59,379 bases of DNA from NCBI GenBank assembly GCA_002840835.1, contig PHCQ01000028.1:1-59379 (forward strand), given 5' to 3'. The stretch comes from Betaproteobacteria bacterium HGW-Betaproteobacteria-16. Its GTDB lineage: Bacteria > Pseudomonadota > Gammaproteobacteria > Burkholderiales > Burkholderiaceae_C. Shown here piece after piece: positions 31,304-40,211 of the stretch; within the stretch, counting starts at the first letter, position 1; each line of letters opens with the position of its first letter. A program made the translations under genes and the position numbers. The notes under the pieces were generated by a model. That model saw only the letters and a list, made by a program, of their open reading frames with translations, ran no database searches and was not told the DNA's origin.

Positions 31304-32890
31304 ATGGAACAGTTTGACTACATCGTCGTTGGTGGTGGTGCTTCGGGTTGTGTGATGGCTTCTCGCCTGAGCGAGAACCCGGGCACCAGGGTGTTGCTGA
31401 TTGAGAGCGGTCGCCGTGATGACGATCGGTTCATCAAGATGCCGGCCACCTTTTTCAAGGTGATCGAGAAAGGCCGCGACATCGTGGCCTATGTGGGCGA
31501 GCCGTCGCCGCTTGTGAACGGCCGCCCGTCGGTGGTGATCCAGGGCCAGGTGATCGGCGGCGGATCGTCGATCAACGCCATGCTCTACATTCGCGGCCAG
31601 GCACGTGACTACGACGCCTGGGCCGCCGCTGGCAACCCGGGCTGGAGCTACGCCGACGTGCTGCCGGTGTTCAAGGACCACGAGAACAACATGGAGTTGG
31701 CCGGCGCCTTTCACGGCACCGAGGGCGAGCTGCATGTCTCTGAAACCGGCTTCCACCACCCGCTGTGTCGCGCCTTCATTCGCGCCGCGCAGGAAATTGG
31801 TGTGCCCTACAACCCCGACTTTAACGGGGCGAACCAGGAAGGTGTGGGCTTCTACCAGACCACCACCCATGACGGGCGCCGCTGGTCCGCTGCCGAGGCC
31901 TTTCTGCGCAAGGCGGAGGGGCGCCCCAACCTGAAGGTCATGACCTCCACCCGGGTGGCACGGGTTTTGTTTGAAGGCACACGTGCGGTGGGCGTGGAGC
32001 TGGAAGACGGTTCGAAGATCAAGGCGGCCGCCGAGGTGATCCTGTGTGCGGGCGCCATCGAGACCCCGCGGTTGCTGCAGCTCTCAGGTGTGGGCGATGC
32101 CGAGCACCTGCAAGCCCTGGGCATCAAGGTGGTGGCGAACCTGCCGGGTGTGGGGCAGAACTTCCAGGACCACCTGGAAAGCACCGTGCAGGGTGTGACC
32201 CGCGACCCCATTTCCTTCTTTGGCGAAGACAAGGGACTCAAGGGCGCGAAGCACATGCTGCAGTACCTGATGTTCCGCGCCGGCCTGCTCACCTCCAACG
32301 TGGTGGAGTGCGGTGGCTTCGTCGATGTGTCCAACGCCGGCACGCCAGACCTTCAGTTCCATGTGCTGCCCTTCATGGTGGGCTGGGCGGATCGCGAGCC
32401 CGTTCAGGAACACGGCATCGCCATCGGCCCCTGCTTTCTGCGGCCGAAGTCACGCGGATCGGTTCGGCTGCGCTCTGCCAACCCCAAGGACCCGGCGCTG
32501 TTCGATGCCGGCAGCTTTTCTGATGAAGAGGACCTGAACGTGCTGGTGCGCGGTGTGCGCAAGGGCATTGAAATCCTGGAAGCGCCGTCCATGGCCCGAC
32601 TGATCAAACGTCGTGCCCTGCCCCAACCCGGTCTGGAGAAAGACGAAGCGGCGCTCAAGGATTTCGTGCGCCAGACCGCCAAGACGGTGTTCCATCCGGT
32701 GGGCACCGCCAAGATGGGCGCGGCCACCGACCGCATGGCCGTGCTCGACCAACAACTGCGTGTGCGTGGGACCCAGGGACTGCGCGTGGCCGACGCTTCC
32801 GCCATGCCCACCCTGGTCTCGGGCAACACCAACGCACCCACCATGATGATTGCCGAACGGGCGGCACGTTTCATTGCCGGCAAGCAATGA
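31304..32890 (+). CDS. GMC-family FAD-dependent alcohol/choline dehydrogenase
   Basis: A 528-residue glucose-methanol-choline oxidoreductase. The ATG at 31304 begins EQFDYIVVGGGASGCVMASR, with the FAD dinucleotide-binding GGGASG. The GMC signatures follow (VIGGGSSINAMLYIRGQARD and CAGAIETPRLLQLSGVG). Near the C-terminus lie the active-site His in VFHPVGTAKMG and the partner Asn in SGNTNAPTMM. It most resembles choline-dehydrogenase-like alcohol dehydrogenases. Together with the dehydrogenase upstream it would turn a primary alcohol into a carboxylic acid. Cytoplasmic or membrane-associated; the electron acceptor is unknown. Confidence 0.9.
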   Translation: MEQFDYIVVGGGASGCVMASRLSENPGTRVLLIESGRRDDDRFIKMPATFFKVIEKGRDIVAYVGEPSPLVNGRPSVVIQGQVIGGGSSINAMLYIRGQARDYDAWAAAGNPGWSYADVLPVFKDHENNMELAGAFHGTEGELHVSETGFHHPLCRAFIRAAQEIGVPYNPDFNGANQEGVGFYQTTTHDGRRWSAAEAFLRKAEGRPNLKVMTSTRVARVLFEGTRAVGVELEDGSKIKAAAEVILCAGAIETPRLLQLSGVGDAEHLQALGIKVVANLPGVGQNFQDHLESTVQGVTRDPISFFGEDKGLKGAKHMLQYLMFRAGLLTSNVVECGGFVDVSNAGTPDLQFHVLPFMVGWADREPVQEHGIAIGPCFLRPKSRGSVRLRSANPKDPALFDAGSFSDEEDLNVLVRGVRKGIEILEAPSMARLIKRRALPQPGLEKDEAALKDFVRQTAKTVFHPVGTAKMGAATDRMAVLDQQLRVRGTQGLRVADASAMPTLVSGNTNAPTMMIAERAARFIAGKQ

Positions 32891-32940
32891 GATCACCCTG
32901 ATTTCCCGACCAGCCTTCCCAACAACCACAGGAGACAAAC

Positions 32941-34200
32941 ATGAAAAAACTTTTGCAGGCAGGTGCTGCGGCACTGGCCATCGCGTCATTCCATGGCCAT
33001 GCGCTGGCAGATGGCGGCAAGCCCAGTTGCGGCCCCGGCGGCGGCAAACCGGCTGCGGGACAACCCATCAAGGTGGGTGGCATTTTTGGCAACGCAGCGC
33101 CGGGCGATTTCTCTTCGGCCACCAAGTCCGCTGCGGCCTACTTCGCCTGCGTCAATGCCTCAGGGGGCATTCATGGCCGCCCGGTTCAGTACCTGGTGGA
33201 GAACGACCAGTGGAACCCCGAGCTGGCGGCGCAGGCAGCCTCCAAGCTGGTGCAGGACCAGAAAGTGGTGGCCATGGTGGGCAACGCCTCTTTTGTGGAA
33301 ATGAGTGTGAACGCCCCGTTCTACGCCAAGCAGAACATCATGGCCATGGCCTCGGGTTGTGCGGTGTCGGAATGCTTCGAGAGTTCAAACATCGTGTCCA
33401 CCAACCAGGGCCCGCTGGCATCGTCCATTGGTGCGGCCATGCACGCGGTGGAAAAGCTGGGTGCCAAGAACATCTCCTGCATCGGGCTGGCCATTCCTTC
33501 AGTGGGCAACTGGTCATGCGGCGCGGTAGAAAAGTACATGGCCAGCAAAGGGCTGAAGGCTTCTTCGGTGTTGCTCAACCCCGGTGCGCCTGATGTGAAT
33601 GGCGGTTTGCTGGAGGCGGTGGCGTCAGGGGCCAATTCCATTCTGGTCAACCTGCCCGCCGGCCTGGCCATTGCCTTCCTGCGGGTGGCACAGGAACAAG
33701 ATTTGCGCGACAGCTACAGCTGGACCTCGTCCACGCCGCTGTACGACAAGTCGGTACCCGCTGCGCTGGGCAAGTACTGGGACGGCAAGGTGTTCGTGAA
33801 CGCCGAACTCACCATGCTGGACGGCAAGGGTGCGGACAACCAGCAGTGGCTCAAGGTGATGGACAGCTACGGCAAGAAGGACGATCCGCGCGACACCTTC
33901 AGCCAAGCGGGCTATCTGTCGGCCAAGTACTTCACCCAGACACTGGCTGCCATGCCGGCGGCCCAGGTGGATGACCGCGCTGCGGTGACAGCAGCCATCA
34001 AGAAGATATCGGGCTTGCGATCAGACCTGGCCTGCGGACCGTACTACGTGGGTGAAGCCAAGCAACACATGCCCAACCACGCCGGCATCATGGTGGTGGT
34101 CAAGGACGGTGGCTTTCAGAAGGTTCGTGACTGCTACGAATACGAAGGCCCTTATTTCAAGCCACTGATCGACGCTGAAAAAGCCCTCGGCCTGCGCTGA
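32941..34200 (+). CDS. ABC transporter periplasmic substrate-binding protein (LivK type)
   Basis: A 419-residue periplasmic-binding protein of the branched-chain-amino-acid (type I) class. It has a signal peptide (MKKLLQAGAAALAIASFHGHA, cleaved near residue 24) and a good ribosome site (AGGAGA). The mature protein shows the IKVGGIFGNAAPGDFSSATK opening and the GGIHGRPVQYLVENDQWNPE segment typical of the family. There are seven or more cysteines, more than usual, which may form disulfides. It is the first gene of a five-gene importer that follows the alcohol/aldehyde oxidation genes. The ligand is therefore likely to be that pathway's substrate rather than an amino acid. Confidence 0.9.
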   Translation: MKKLLQAGAAALAIASFHGHALADGGKPSCGPGGGKPAAGQPIKVGGIFGNAAPGDFSSATKSAAAYFACVNASGGIHGRPVQYLVENDQWNPELAAQAASKLVQDQKVVAMVGNASFVEMSVNAPFYAKQNIMAMASGCAVSECFESSNIVSTNQGPLASSIGAAMHAVEKLGAKNISCIGLAIPSVGNWSCGAVEKYMASKGLKASSVLLNPGAPDVNGGLLEAVASGANSILVNLPAGLAIAFLRVAQEQDLRDSYSWTSSTPLYDKSVPAALGKYWDGKVFVNAELTMLDGKGADNQQWLKVMDSYGKKDDPRDTFSQAGYLSAKYFTQTLAAMPAAQVDDRAAVTAAIKKISGLRSDLACGPYYVGEAKQHMPNHAGIMVVVKDGGFQKVRDCYEYEGPYFKPLIDAEKALGLR

Positions 34201-34264
34201 CAGACTCCCGCGCGCTCACCCCCATGGATCACACCATGGCGTGGGCGCGCGGCACAACGCGATC

Positions 34265-35218
34265 ATGAAAACCAAATTCCCCTTTGCCGCCCTGTATGTG
34301 GCCGGCATGTTGTTGATCTGTGGCCTGCTGGCCTGGGGTAGGCCGTTCCCGCTGGTGGGTCTGTTCGTGGTGTCGGGGCTGGCCGTGGGTTCGCTGTATG
34401 CCCTGGGCGGCGTGGGGCTGGTGGTGCTGTACCGGACCACCGGCGTGCTCAATTTTGCGATCGGTGCCTTTGGGGCAGCCGGTGTCATGACCGCCTGGCA
34501 ACTGGTGCAGTGGGGCTGGCTCGAACCCCTGGCGTGGGGCGTGGCGCTGCTGCTGGCGACCGCGCTGTCGCTGGGCTACGGGCGCTGGATCGCCCCGCTG
34601 CTGGCCCGACGCGATGCGGTGGTGAAGGCGATTGCCACCCTGGGTTTCGCGCTGGTGGTGCTGGGTGTGACTTCCTTTCTGTGGGAAGACGAGGTGCGCT
34701 CGTTCACCCTGCCCACCGACCAGATGGCCATCCGGGTCTGGGGCTTGCGCGTCACCGTCACCCGACTCATCGCCTTCTCGGCCACGCTGCTGGTGGTGAT
34801 TGGCATCTGGGTCTACCTGGAGCGCACCCGCACCGGTCTGCAGATGCGGGCGCTGGCCAACGAACGCGAAGTGTCGGCCCTGCTGGGGGTGCCCATCCTC
34901 AAGGTGGAAACCATCGCCTGGGGCATTGCCGGTTTGATTGCCGGCTTCACGGGCCTGATGTTTGGTGACCTGATCCGGCTGGAGCCCAGCATCATCACCT
35001 TCATGGTCATTCCATCGATCGCGGCGGCCATCTGCGGGCGGCTGGACAGCCTGGTCATGGTGCTGATCGGTGGCTTGTCGATCGGCGTTCTGGAGTCGCT
35101 GCTGACACTGTCACCGGAGCTGAAGTCGGTTCGCAACGTGGCGCCGTTTGTGGTGGCCATCGCGGTGCTGCTGATGCTGCAGCAGGGCAAGCGCATGCTA
35201 TTTGAGAGAGACGAATGA
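34265..35218 (+). CDS. ABC importer inner-membrane permease (LivH type)
   Basis: A 317-residue permease with about eight hydrophobic helices. The ATG at 34265 (MKTKFPFAALYVAGMLLICG) is preferred over an upstream reading. The family region GVGLVVLYRTTGVLNFAIGA, and ERTRTGLQMRALANEREVSA in the loop that contacts the ATPases, identify it as LivH-like. Its stop overlaps the LivM-type start as ATGA, so the two permease halves are made together. Confidence 0.9.
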   Translation: MKTKFPFAALYVAGMLLICGLLAWGRPFPLVGLFVVSGLAVGSLYALGGVGLVVLYRTTGVLNFAIGAFGAAGVMTAWQLVQWGWLEPLAWGVALLLATALSLGYGRWIAPLLARRDAVVKAIATLGFALVVLGVTSFLWEDEVRSFTLPTDQMAIRVWGLRVTVTRLIAFSATLLVVIGIWVYLERTRTGLQMRALANEREVSALLGVPILKVETIAWGIAGLIAGFTGLMFGDLIRLEPSIITFMVIPSIAAAICGRLDSLVMVLIGGLSIGVLESLLTLSPELKSVRNVAPFVVAIAVLLMLQQGKRMLFERDE

Positions 35219-36189
35219 GCACACGTTTTTCACCCGGTATTTCCGTGCTGGTGCTGGTCGCGGTACTGACGGTGGCGGTGCTGCCGGCCATGATGGGCGG
35301 ACAATGGCTGCAGATCATCACGTCCACCGCCTGCTTTGCCATCGCGGCCGCCGGGGTGGGCTTCATGTATGCGCGGCTGGGCATGGTGTCGCTGGCGCAG
35401 GTGGGCTTGATGGGGGTGGGCGGCTGGGTGATGCTGCGCCTGAACCATGGCTTTGATTTGCCGTTTGAAGTCAATCTGGCGCTGGCCGCTTTGGTCACCA
35501 TGGTGTGCGGCTGGGTGCTGGCCATGCCTGCCTTGCGCATGCGCGGCCTGTACCTCGCGCTGGTCACGCTGATGGCGGCCAGCGGCCTGGAGATCGTCTT
35601 TTCCACCTTCCGCTTTCCCAATGGCGGCGAAGGCTTCTGGGGCGTGGCGCCTTCGCTGGCAGCGCCCTTCAGGCGACCCTTTGTGGCCACCAGCGACGCG
35701 GCCTACCTGCGCTACGTGCTGTGCATGCTACTGGTGGCGTTCCTGTTGATCGAAGTGCACCGGCGCAGCGCACCGGGTCGTGCCTGGGCCATGATCCGGC
35801 GCTCGGAAGCCGCAGCCATGGCGTCGGGTGTGAACGTCGTCTACTACAAGGCTTGGGCGTTCGGCCTGTCGGGTCTGCTGGCCGGCATGGCTGGCGCCTT
35901 GCTGGCGGGCCTGCTCGGTCTGCTCGACCCCGCCACCTTCCGCGCTTCGGAATCCATCATGCTGTTTGCCCTGGCGGTGGTGGGCGGCGCGCGGCATTGG
36001 CTGGGTGCTGTGCTGGCCGCGGTGCTCTACCGGGTGGTACCAGCCCTCTTCAACAACTGGGGGCTGGATGCCGATCTTGCGCTGGTGGTCTTTGGCGCCG
36101 CCCTCATGCATGCGCTCATCACCGCGCCCGATGGGCTGGCCGGTCAGCTGCTGGGTCTGCGTCGCAACAAGAAGGCAGCACAAACATGA
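35215..36189 (+). CDS. ABC importer inner-membrane permease (LivM type)
   Basis: A 324-residue permease with eight or nine hydrophobic helices. Landmarks are MYARLGMVSLAQVGLMGVGG, YLALVTLMAASGLEIVFSTF and the cytoplasmic coupling segment RRSAPGRAWAMIRRSEAAAM followed by YKAWAFGLSGLLAGMAGAL, which are LivM features. It starts inside the stop of the LivH-type gene and ends 4 bases past the start of the first ATPase gene. Confidence 0.9.
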   Translation: MSTRFSPGISVLVLVAVLTVAVLPAMMGGQWLQIITSTACFAIAAAGVGFMYARLGMVSLAQVGLMGVGGWVMLRLNHGFDLPFEVNLALAALVTMVCGWVLAMPALRMRGLYLALVTLMAASGLEIVFSTFRFPNGGEGFWGVAPSLAAPFRRPFVATSDAAYLRYVLCMLLVAFLLIEVHRRSAPGRAWAMIRRSEAAAMASGVNVVYYKAWAFGLSGLLAGMAGALLAGLLGLLDPATFRASESIMLFALAVVGGARHWLGAVLAAVLYRVVPALFNNWGLDADLALVVFGAALMHALITAPDGLAGQLLGLRRNKKAAQT

Positions 36190-36902
36190 TCGAGCTGAAA
36201 GACCTCACCGTGCGCTTTGGTGGCGTGGTGGCGCTGGATGCCGTATCGGTGGTTTTTGAAGCCCCGGTCTCGGGCATCATCGGCCCCAACGGCGCTGGCA
36301 AGACCACCACCATGAACGTGATCTCCGGGTTCCTGCCGTCGTCGGGCGAGATCGTGTTCAACGGCGAGACCATCTCCGGCCACACACCGCATCACCGCGC
36401 CCGATGGGGTTTGCGCCGCTCCTTCCAGCGAGAACAGCTGGCCGACGACCTGAGCGTGATGGACAACCTGCGCGTCGTGCTCGATGGCCTGCCCGGCAGC
36501 CGGCAGGAAAAGCGTGCCGACATCGACCGTGCCTTGCAGGTCACCGGCATGGCGCCCAAGGCCCATGTCATGGTGGCACAACTCAACACCTACGAGCGGC
36601 GCCTGACCGACGTGGCGCGTTGCCTGGTGGGCAGGCCCCGCATCGTCATGTTCGATGAACCCGCTGGCGGCCTCACGCCAGACGAAACCCGGCACCTGGG
36701 CGATCTGATCCTGCAGATCCACGGCCTGACAGGTGCATCGACCCTGGTGATCGACCACGACGTGGATCTGATCACCCGTATTTGCGGAGAGACCCTGGTG
36801 CTCGACTTCGGCAAACGTATCGCCATGGGGCCGACCCAGGCGGTGTTGGCGGACCCGCTGGTGCAGGCGGCCTACCTGGGCATCGAGGAGGTGAACGGAT
36901 GA
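36186..36902 (+). CDS. ABC importer ATPase (LivG type) with an unusual signature motif
   Basis: A 238-residue ATP-binding subunit. The Walker A GPNGAGKT is near residue 35 and the Walker B VMFDEPAGGLTP is at about 155-167. The switch His is in LVIDHDVDLI, and the C-terminal YLGIEE is typical of LivG. The ABC signature, usually LSxGxxRxxEIAR, reads LNTYERRLTDVARCL here; the Ser-Gly core is replaced by Asn-Thr-Tyr-Glu. LivG-type proteins do vary in this motif, but this is far from the consensus and may make the ATPase site asymmetric. It overlaps both neighbours by 4 bases. Confidence 0.9.
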   Translation: MIELKDLTVRFGGVVALDAVSVVFEAPVSGIIGPNGAGKTTTMNVISGFLPSSGEIVFNGETISGHTPHHRARWGLRRSFQREQLADDLSVMDNLRVVLDGLPGSRQEKRADIDRALQVTGMAPKAHVMVAQLNTYERRLTDVARCLVGRPRIVMFDEPAGGLTPDETRHLGDLILQIHGLTGASTLVIDHDVDLITRICGETLVLDFGKRIAMGPTQAVLADPLVQAAYLGIEEVNG

Positions 36903-37600
36903 CACTGCTCATTGAAGACCTCAGCGTGCGCAGCCAGAACAAGGAGGTCGTGCGCAATGTGTCCATGTTGGTGGAACCGGGCCATGTGACGGCGGTGCTG
37001 GGTGCAAACGGCGCGGGCAAGTCCGAGCTGGTGCTGGCGGTGGCGGGCATGCTGCCCTTGGCGCACGGGCGCATCACGGTGGACGGCCTGCCGATTCAGG
37101 GTTGCACGCCGGACGCGGTGCGACAGGCGGGCGTGGCCGCCGTGCCCGAAGGCCACCGGGTGCTGACCCGGCTGTCGGTCGACGACAACCTGCGTGTGGC
37201 CGGGGCCATCCTGCAGAGCTCGCAGGTGGAGCCCGCGTTACATGAGGTGTACGACCTGTTCCCGGAACTGGCCGAGCGCAAGCGCCAGTTGGCGGGGTCC
37301 ATGTCTGGCGGTCAGCAACAGATGCTGGCCATTGGTCATGCACTGATGGCGCACCCCCGGTACCTGTTGATCGACGAGATGTCATTGGGCCTTGCGCCCT
37401 TGATCGTCAAGCGGCTGGTCCGGGTGATCGAGTCGCTGATGGCCAAGGGGGTGGGCATTGTGCTGGTGGAGCAGTTCACCGAGGTGGCCTTGTCCGTGGC
37501 GACCACGGCGGTGGTGATGCGGGCGGGAGAAGCGCGCTACACGGGGCCCGTTGACGAAATCAGAAGGAGACCCGAGATCCTCAAGGAAGCCTATTTCTAA
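36899..37600 (+). CDS. ABC importer ATPase (LivF type)
   Basis: A 233-residue ATP-binding subunit. Walker A is GANGAGKS (about residues 37-44), the signature MSGGQQQMLAIGHALM is canonical, Walker B is YLLIDEMSLGLAP and the switch His is replaced by Gln-Phe in VLVEQFTE, as is normal for LivF. It starts within the stop of the LivG-type gene (ATGA) and ends the importer operon. A terminator-like hairpin begins at its stop codon. Confidence 0.9.
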   Translation: MTLLIEDLSVRSQNKEVVRNVSMLVEPGHVTAVLGANGAGKSELVLAVAGMLPLAHGRITVDGLPIQGCTPDAVRQAGVAAVPEGHRVLTRLSVDDNLRVAGAILQSSQVEPALHEVYDLFPELAERKRQLAGSMSGGQQQMLAIGHALMAHPRYLLIDEMSLGLAPLIVKRLVRVIESLMAKGVGIVLVEQFTEVALSVATTAVVMRAGEARYTGPVDEIRRRPEILKEAYF

Positions 37601-37628
37601 AGCGCGGGTCAAGGTGGGTGCGCTTTTT
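37599..37628 (+). terminator. Rho-independent terminator-like hairpin after the ABC operon
   Basis: AAAGCGC (37599-37605), a 14-base loop, GCGCTTT (37620-37626) and two further T. Its place directly after the last importer gene supports a terminator, although the loop is long. Confidence 0.5.
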
Positions 37629-37976
37629 CCCGCGCGCCTGCACGCAGCGGATGCGCCCAAGGTTCCCCTTGCCACCCCAATGACATGATGCGAGGGGACT
37701 GCCCAGACTCGCAGAGCGGCCTACAATGCTGCCATGGTTCACCTCCCCGCCATCACTGCCTTCACGGCATCTCGCCTGGCCTTCGCGGCCGGTGATGCCG
37801 TGGCCGGTCGCAAGCTGATGGGTTCGGCGGGACTCCGCCAGCCGGCCGCACATTCCTGAGCCCGGCGATACCCCTTCCTCCCTTCTGCGCAATCCATCTA
37901 TCGCCGGGCCACAAGCCAAGCGCGATCGCGGGCGTCGTCTTTTTTTGCGACGGGCCTGCACCAGATGGAGTGCCAC
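37629..37976. other. Intergenic stretch before rnk
   Basis: About 350 bases. A small open frame of 41 codons (37735-37860, starting MVHLPAITAF) has no ribosome site and no known relative, so I do not call it a gene. The rnk promoter should lie here; no clear consensus was seen. Confidence 0.35.
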
Positions 37977-38378
37977 ATGCACAAACCCCAAGTGGGTGAG
38001 CGGCTGCTCACCGAGATCGATTTCGCACGCCTGAACAATCTGCACGGCCCACAGGTCCCGCCCGAGCTGGCCGAGGCACTGGATGCCCTGGACCTCGTGC
38101 CCTCGCGCGAGATCCCGCCCGACATCGTCACGATGTACTCGCAGGTGATCGTCGAAGACGTGGCGTCAGGCAAGCGGCAGAAGCTCACGCTGTGCTACCC
38201 CGGCGACGCCGAGCCGCATCTGGGCTTCATCTCCGTGCTCTCGCCGGTGGGCGCCAGCCTGCTTGGCCAGCGCGTGGGTGCGATCGCCCGCTGGCGCACG
38301 CCCAATGGCGACGAATGCGCGGCCGAGATCGCCACGCTGCTGTTCCAGCCCGAAGCCAGCGGCGACTACACCACCTGA
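37977..38378 (+). CDS. rnk: Rnk-like regulator of nucleoside diphosphate kinase
   Basis: A 133-residue protein of the Rnk/GreA-GreB C-terminal family. Rnk binds RNA polymerase near its secondary channel, as Gre factors do, but its short N-terminal coiled coil lacks transcript-cleavage activity. Visible features: a short helical N-terminus (EIDFARLNNLHGPQVPPELA), then the FKBP-like domain (VTMYSQVIVEDVASGKRQKL, LSPVGASLLGQRVGAIARWR). The ATG at 37977 is preferred because a GGAG lies 7 bases upstream; an in-frame ATG at 37965 is the alternative. It is next to a universal stress protein gene, which fits a stress-response setting. Confidence 0.8.
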   Translation: MHKPQVGERLLTEIDFARLNNLHGPQVPPELAEALDALDLVPSREIPPDIVTMYSQVIVEDVASGKRQKLTLCYPGDAEPHLGFISVLSPVGASLLGQRVGAIARWRTPNGDECAAEIATLLFQPEASGDYTT

Positions 38379-38452
38379 CGGATTCGTCACCAACGATCAC
38401 GCCCGCAAGCACCTGTGCTTCGGGTCAGGCCCTCGTTCGTCCAGGATTTCCC

Positions 38453-39331
38453 ATGCACTTTGACTTCATTCTTGCTGTCTCCGATTTCTCGGCGAATTCT
38501 TCCCATGTGCTGGAACGCGCAGCCCTGCTCGCCAGAAAGCACCAGACCGCGCTGCGTCTGATCCATTTCACCGAGCATCCGACGAGCTTTCTTGTCGATC
38601 CCATCGCACGGCTTGCCCAACGTGCGCGCCAACTGGCCCGCCGCCATGAAATCGCCGTGCATGCCCTTGAGCGATCAGCGTCGCTGAAGGAAGTGCTGGC
38701 TGAAGCTGGCGCAACTGGCCTGCTGGTAATGGGGCCACTGTCGAATCGCAGTTGGAAGCGTTTCTTTCATGGAACGACGCTCGACCAGGCCGTGCACGGC
38801 AGCGTTTGCCCGATTCTGGTGGTCAGGCAACCACCCGGGAATCCGTATGCGCGAGTTCTCGTGGCGGTGGATCTGTCGCCACGATCCGGGGCCTTGATCG
38901 ACTTTGCCTCCCGCTTTGCCGCGCCCACCGTGTTGAAGCTGTTTCATGCCATCGACACGATCGACGATGCCAGACTGCGCTCGGTTCGCGCCACTTCAGA
39001 GGCCATTCAGGCCCACCGCGTCGGCTCGCGCCTGCAAGCCCGGGACCGCCTTGCGCAACTCGTTGGCCATCTGGACGGGACGCCCATCGCATCAATGAGC
39101 CAGTCGCTGACTTTTGACGTCGGCAATGGCGAGCCAGCCCAAACGACAGCGAAGCATCTGCAGGCCACGCGTGCCGAGCTGGTGGTGGTGGGCAAGCGGC
39201 GCAGTTCTTCGCTGGCGCGATTTCTGGCCGGAAGCGTGGCCCAGCGTCTGGCGCGCTGGGCGGAGAGCGATGTGCTGATCGCCCCGCTGGATCGAATGCC
39301 ATGCCCCGTGGCCTCTGAACACTGCAGTTGA
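38453..39331 (+). CDS. Tandem-domain universal stress protein
   Basis: A 292-residue UspE-like protein with two Usp domains. Domain 1 (about 1-130) opens MHFDFILAVSDFSANSSHVL and ends CPILVVRQPP. Domain 2 (about 135-285) opens YARVLVAVDLSPRSGALIDF. The ATP-binding G-x2-G-x9-G-S/T motif is incomplete in both: domain 1 has MGPLSNRSWKRFFHGTT and domain 2 has VGKRRSSSLARFLAGSVA. Nucleotide binding is therefore doubtful or altered. The ATG at 38453 has a CAGGA sequence 8 bases upstream. Cytoplasmic; follows rnk at 74 bases and precedes the beta-helix protein gene at 7 bases. Confidence 0.85.
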   Translation: MHFDFILAVSDFSANSSHVLERAALLARKHQTALRLIHFTEHPTSFLVDPIARLAQRARQLARRHEIAVHALERSASLKEVLAEAGATGLLVMGPLSNRSWKRFFHGTTLDQAVHGSVCPILVVRQPPGNPYARVLVAVDLSPRSGALIDFASRFAAPTVLKLFHAIDTIDDARLRSVRATSEAIQAHRVGSRLQARDRLAQLVGHLDGTPIASMSQSLTFDVGNGEPAQTTAKHLQATRAELVVVGKRRSSSLARFLAGSVAQRLARWAESDVLIAPLDRMPCPVASEHCS

Positions 39332-39338
39332 GCACACC

Positions 39339-40211
39339 ATGGATCTCACCAGACATTTCATCAAAACCAAACAACCCTGTGCCGACGGGTTTCGGTGGTT
39401 CTTGCGCCATTGCCACGGGGGAAGCAACTACCAGGACCTGCTGGACGCCTTGGTGGAGGCCGACCGCGTCAACGATGCCTGCTGGTTGCTCACGCAGTTC
39501 GGCCCCACCAGTGAGACCCTGACCCTCGATCACGTTTCTGGCAACGCCATCGTGTTTGCGGGCTCGCTTCGCGTTCGGGGCAACATCGATGTCGATTCGA
39601 TCGTCCGGGCGGGCCAGCGCATCCACGCCGGCGGCAGCATCCAGGCCGGCGAAGCGGTGGTGTCCGGAGACGACATTTGCTGTGAAGGACACCTCCGCAG
39701 CAACGGAACGGTGACCTCGGGCGGTCGCCTCAAGGCAGGCTGGGGCATCGAGGTGGATGGCAACATCACCGTCCAAGCAGACCTTCAGGTTGCGAGGGAT
39801 GTTCACTGCAGCGGTGACCTGAATCTGAAAGGACAGGCCTGGGTCGGTGGCGACCTGGTGGTGGGGGGCGCCATCGAATGCGGAAGAAGCCTGGTCACAG
39901 GCGGCAGCCTGGTCGCAGGCCAGAGCGTTCATGCCTCCGCCGGGATCTCCGCTGGTGGAGAGATCGAATGCGGCATGCACCTCGACGCGGGCTGGGGCAT
40001 CAAGGCGGGTGGGGCCATCCAGGCGCGCGGCTCAATCCGGTCTGGCGAAAGCCTGAGTTCGTTCGACACCATCCGCGCCGGTGATGGGTACGGCATCTTT
40101 GCTGGCCTCCACGTACAGACGCAGTCATGGGAGTCCAGTGCACAGGTTTGTGCCAGCGAGAAGCCCGAAGGCCTGATGAGCGGCTGGTGGGCGGGAGCAC
40201 GTGATGTCTGA
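39339..40211 (+). CDS. Glycine-rich beta-helix (bactofilin/polymer-forming-like) protein
   Basis: A 290-residue protein with two parts. The N-terminal 60 residues (KTKQPCADGFRWFLRHCHGG, then YQDLLDALVEADRVNDACWL) look like a small helical domain. Residues of about 65-270 are a run of short strand-turn units of the form hydrophobic-x-GG/AG-x-I (for example HAGGSIQAGEAVVSGDDICC), the pattern of right-handed beta-helices such as bactofilins and polymer-forming proteins. There is no signal peptide, so it is cytoplasmic. It overlaps the GNAT gene by 8 bases, implying a shared job. I cannot name a described family with this exact combination. Confidence 0.65.
   Translation: MDLTRHFIKTKQPCADGFRWFLRHCHGGSNYQDLLDALVEADRVNDACWLLTQFGPTSETLTLDHVSGNAIVFAGSLRVRGNIDVDSIVRAGQRIHAGGSIQAGEAVVSGDDICCEGHLRSNGTVTSGGRLKAGWGIEVDGNITVQADLQVARDVHCSGDLNLKGQAWVGGDLVVGGAIECGRSLVTGGSLVAGQSVHASAGISAGGEIECGMHLDAGWGIKAGGAIQARGSIRSGESLSSFDTIRAGDGYGIFAGLHVQTQSWESSAQVCASEKPEGLMSGWWAGARDV

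Noticed and set aside
37735..37860. 41-codon open frame before rnk
   Set aside because: No ribosome site, no recognisable protein and no conservation that I can judge.
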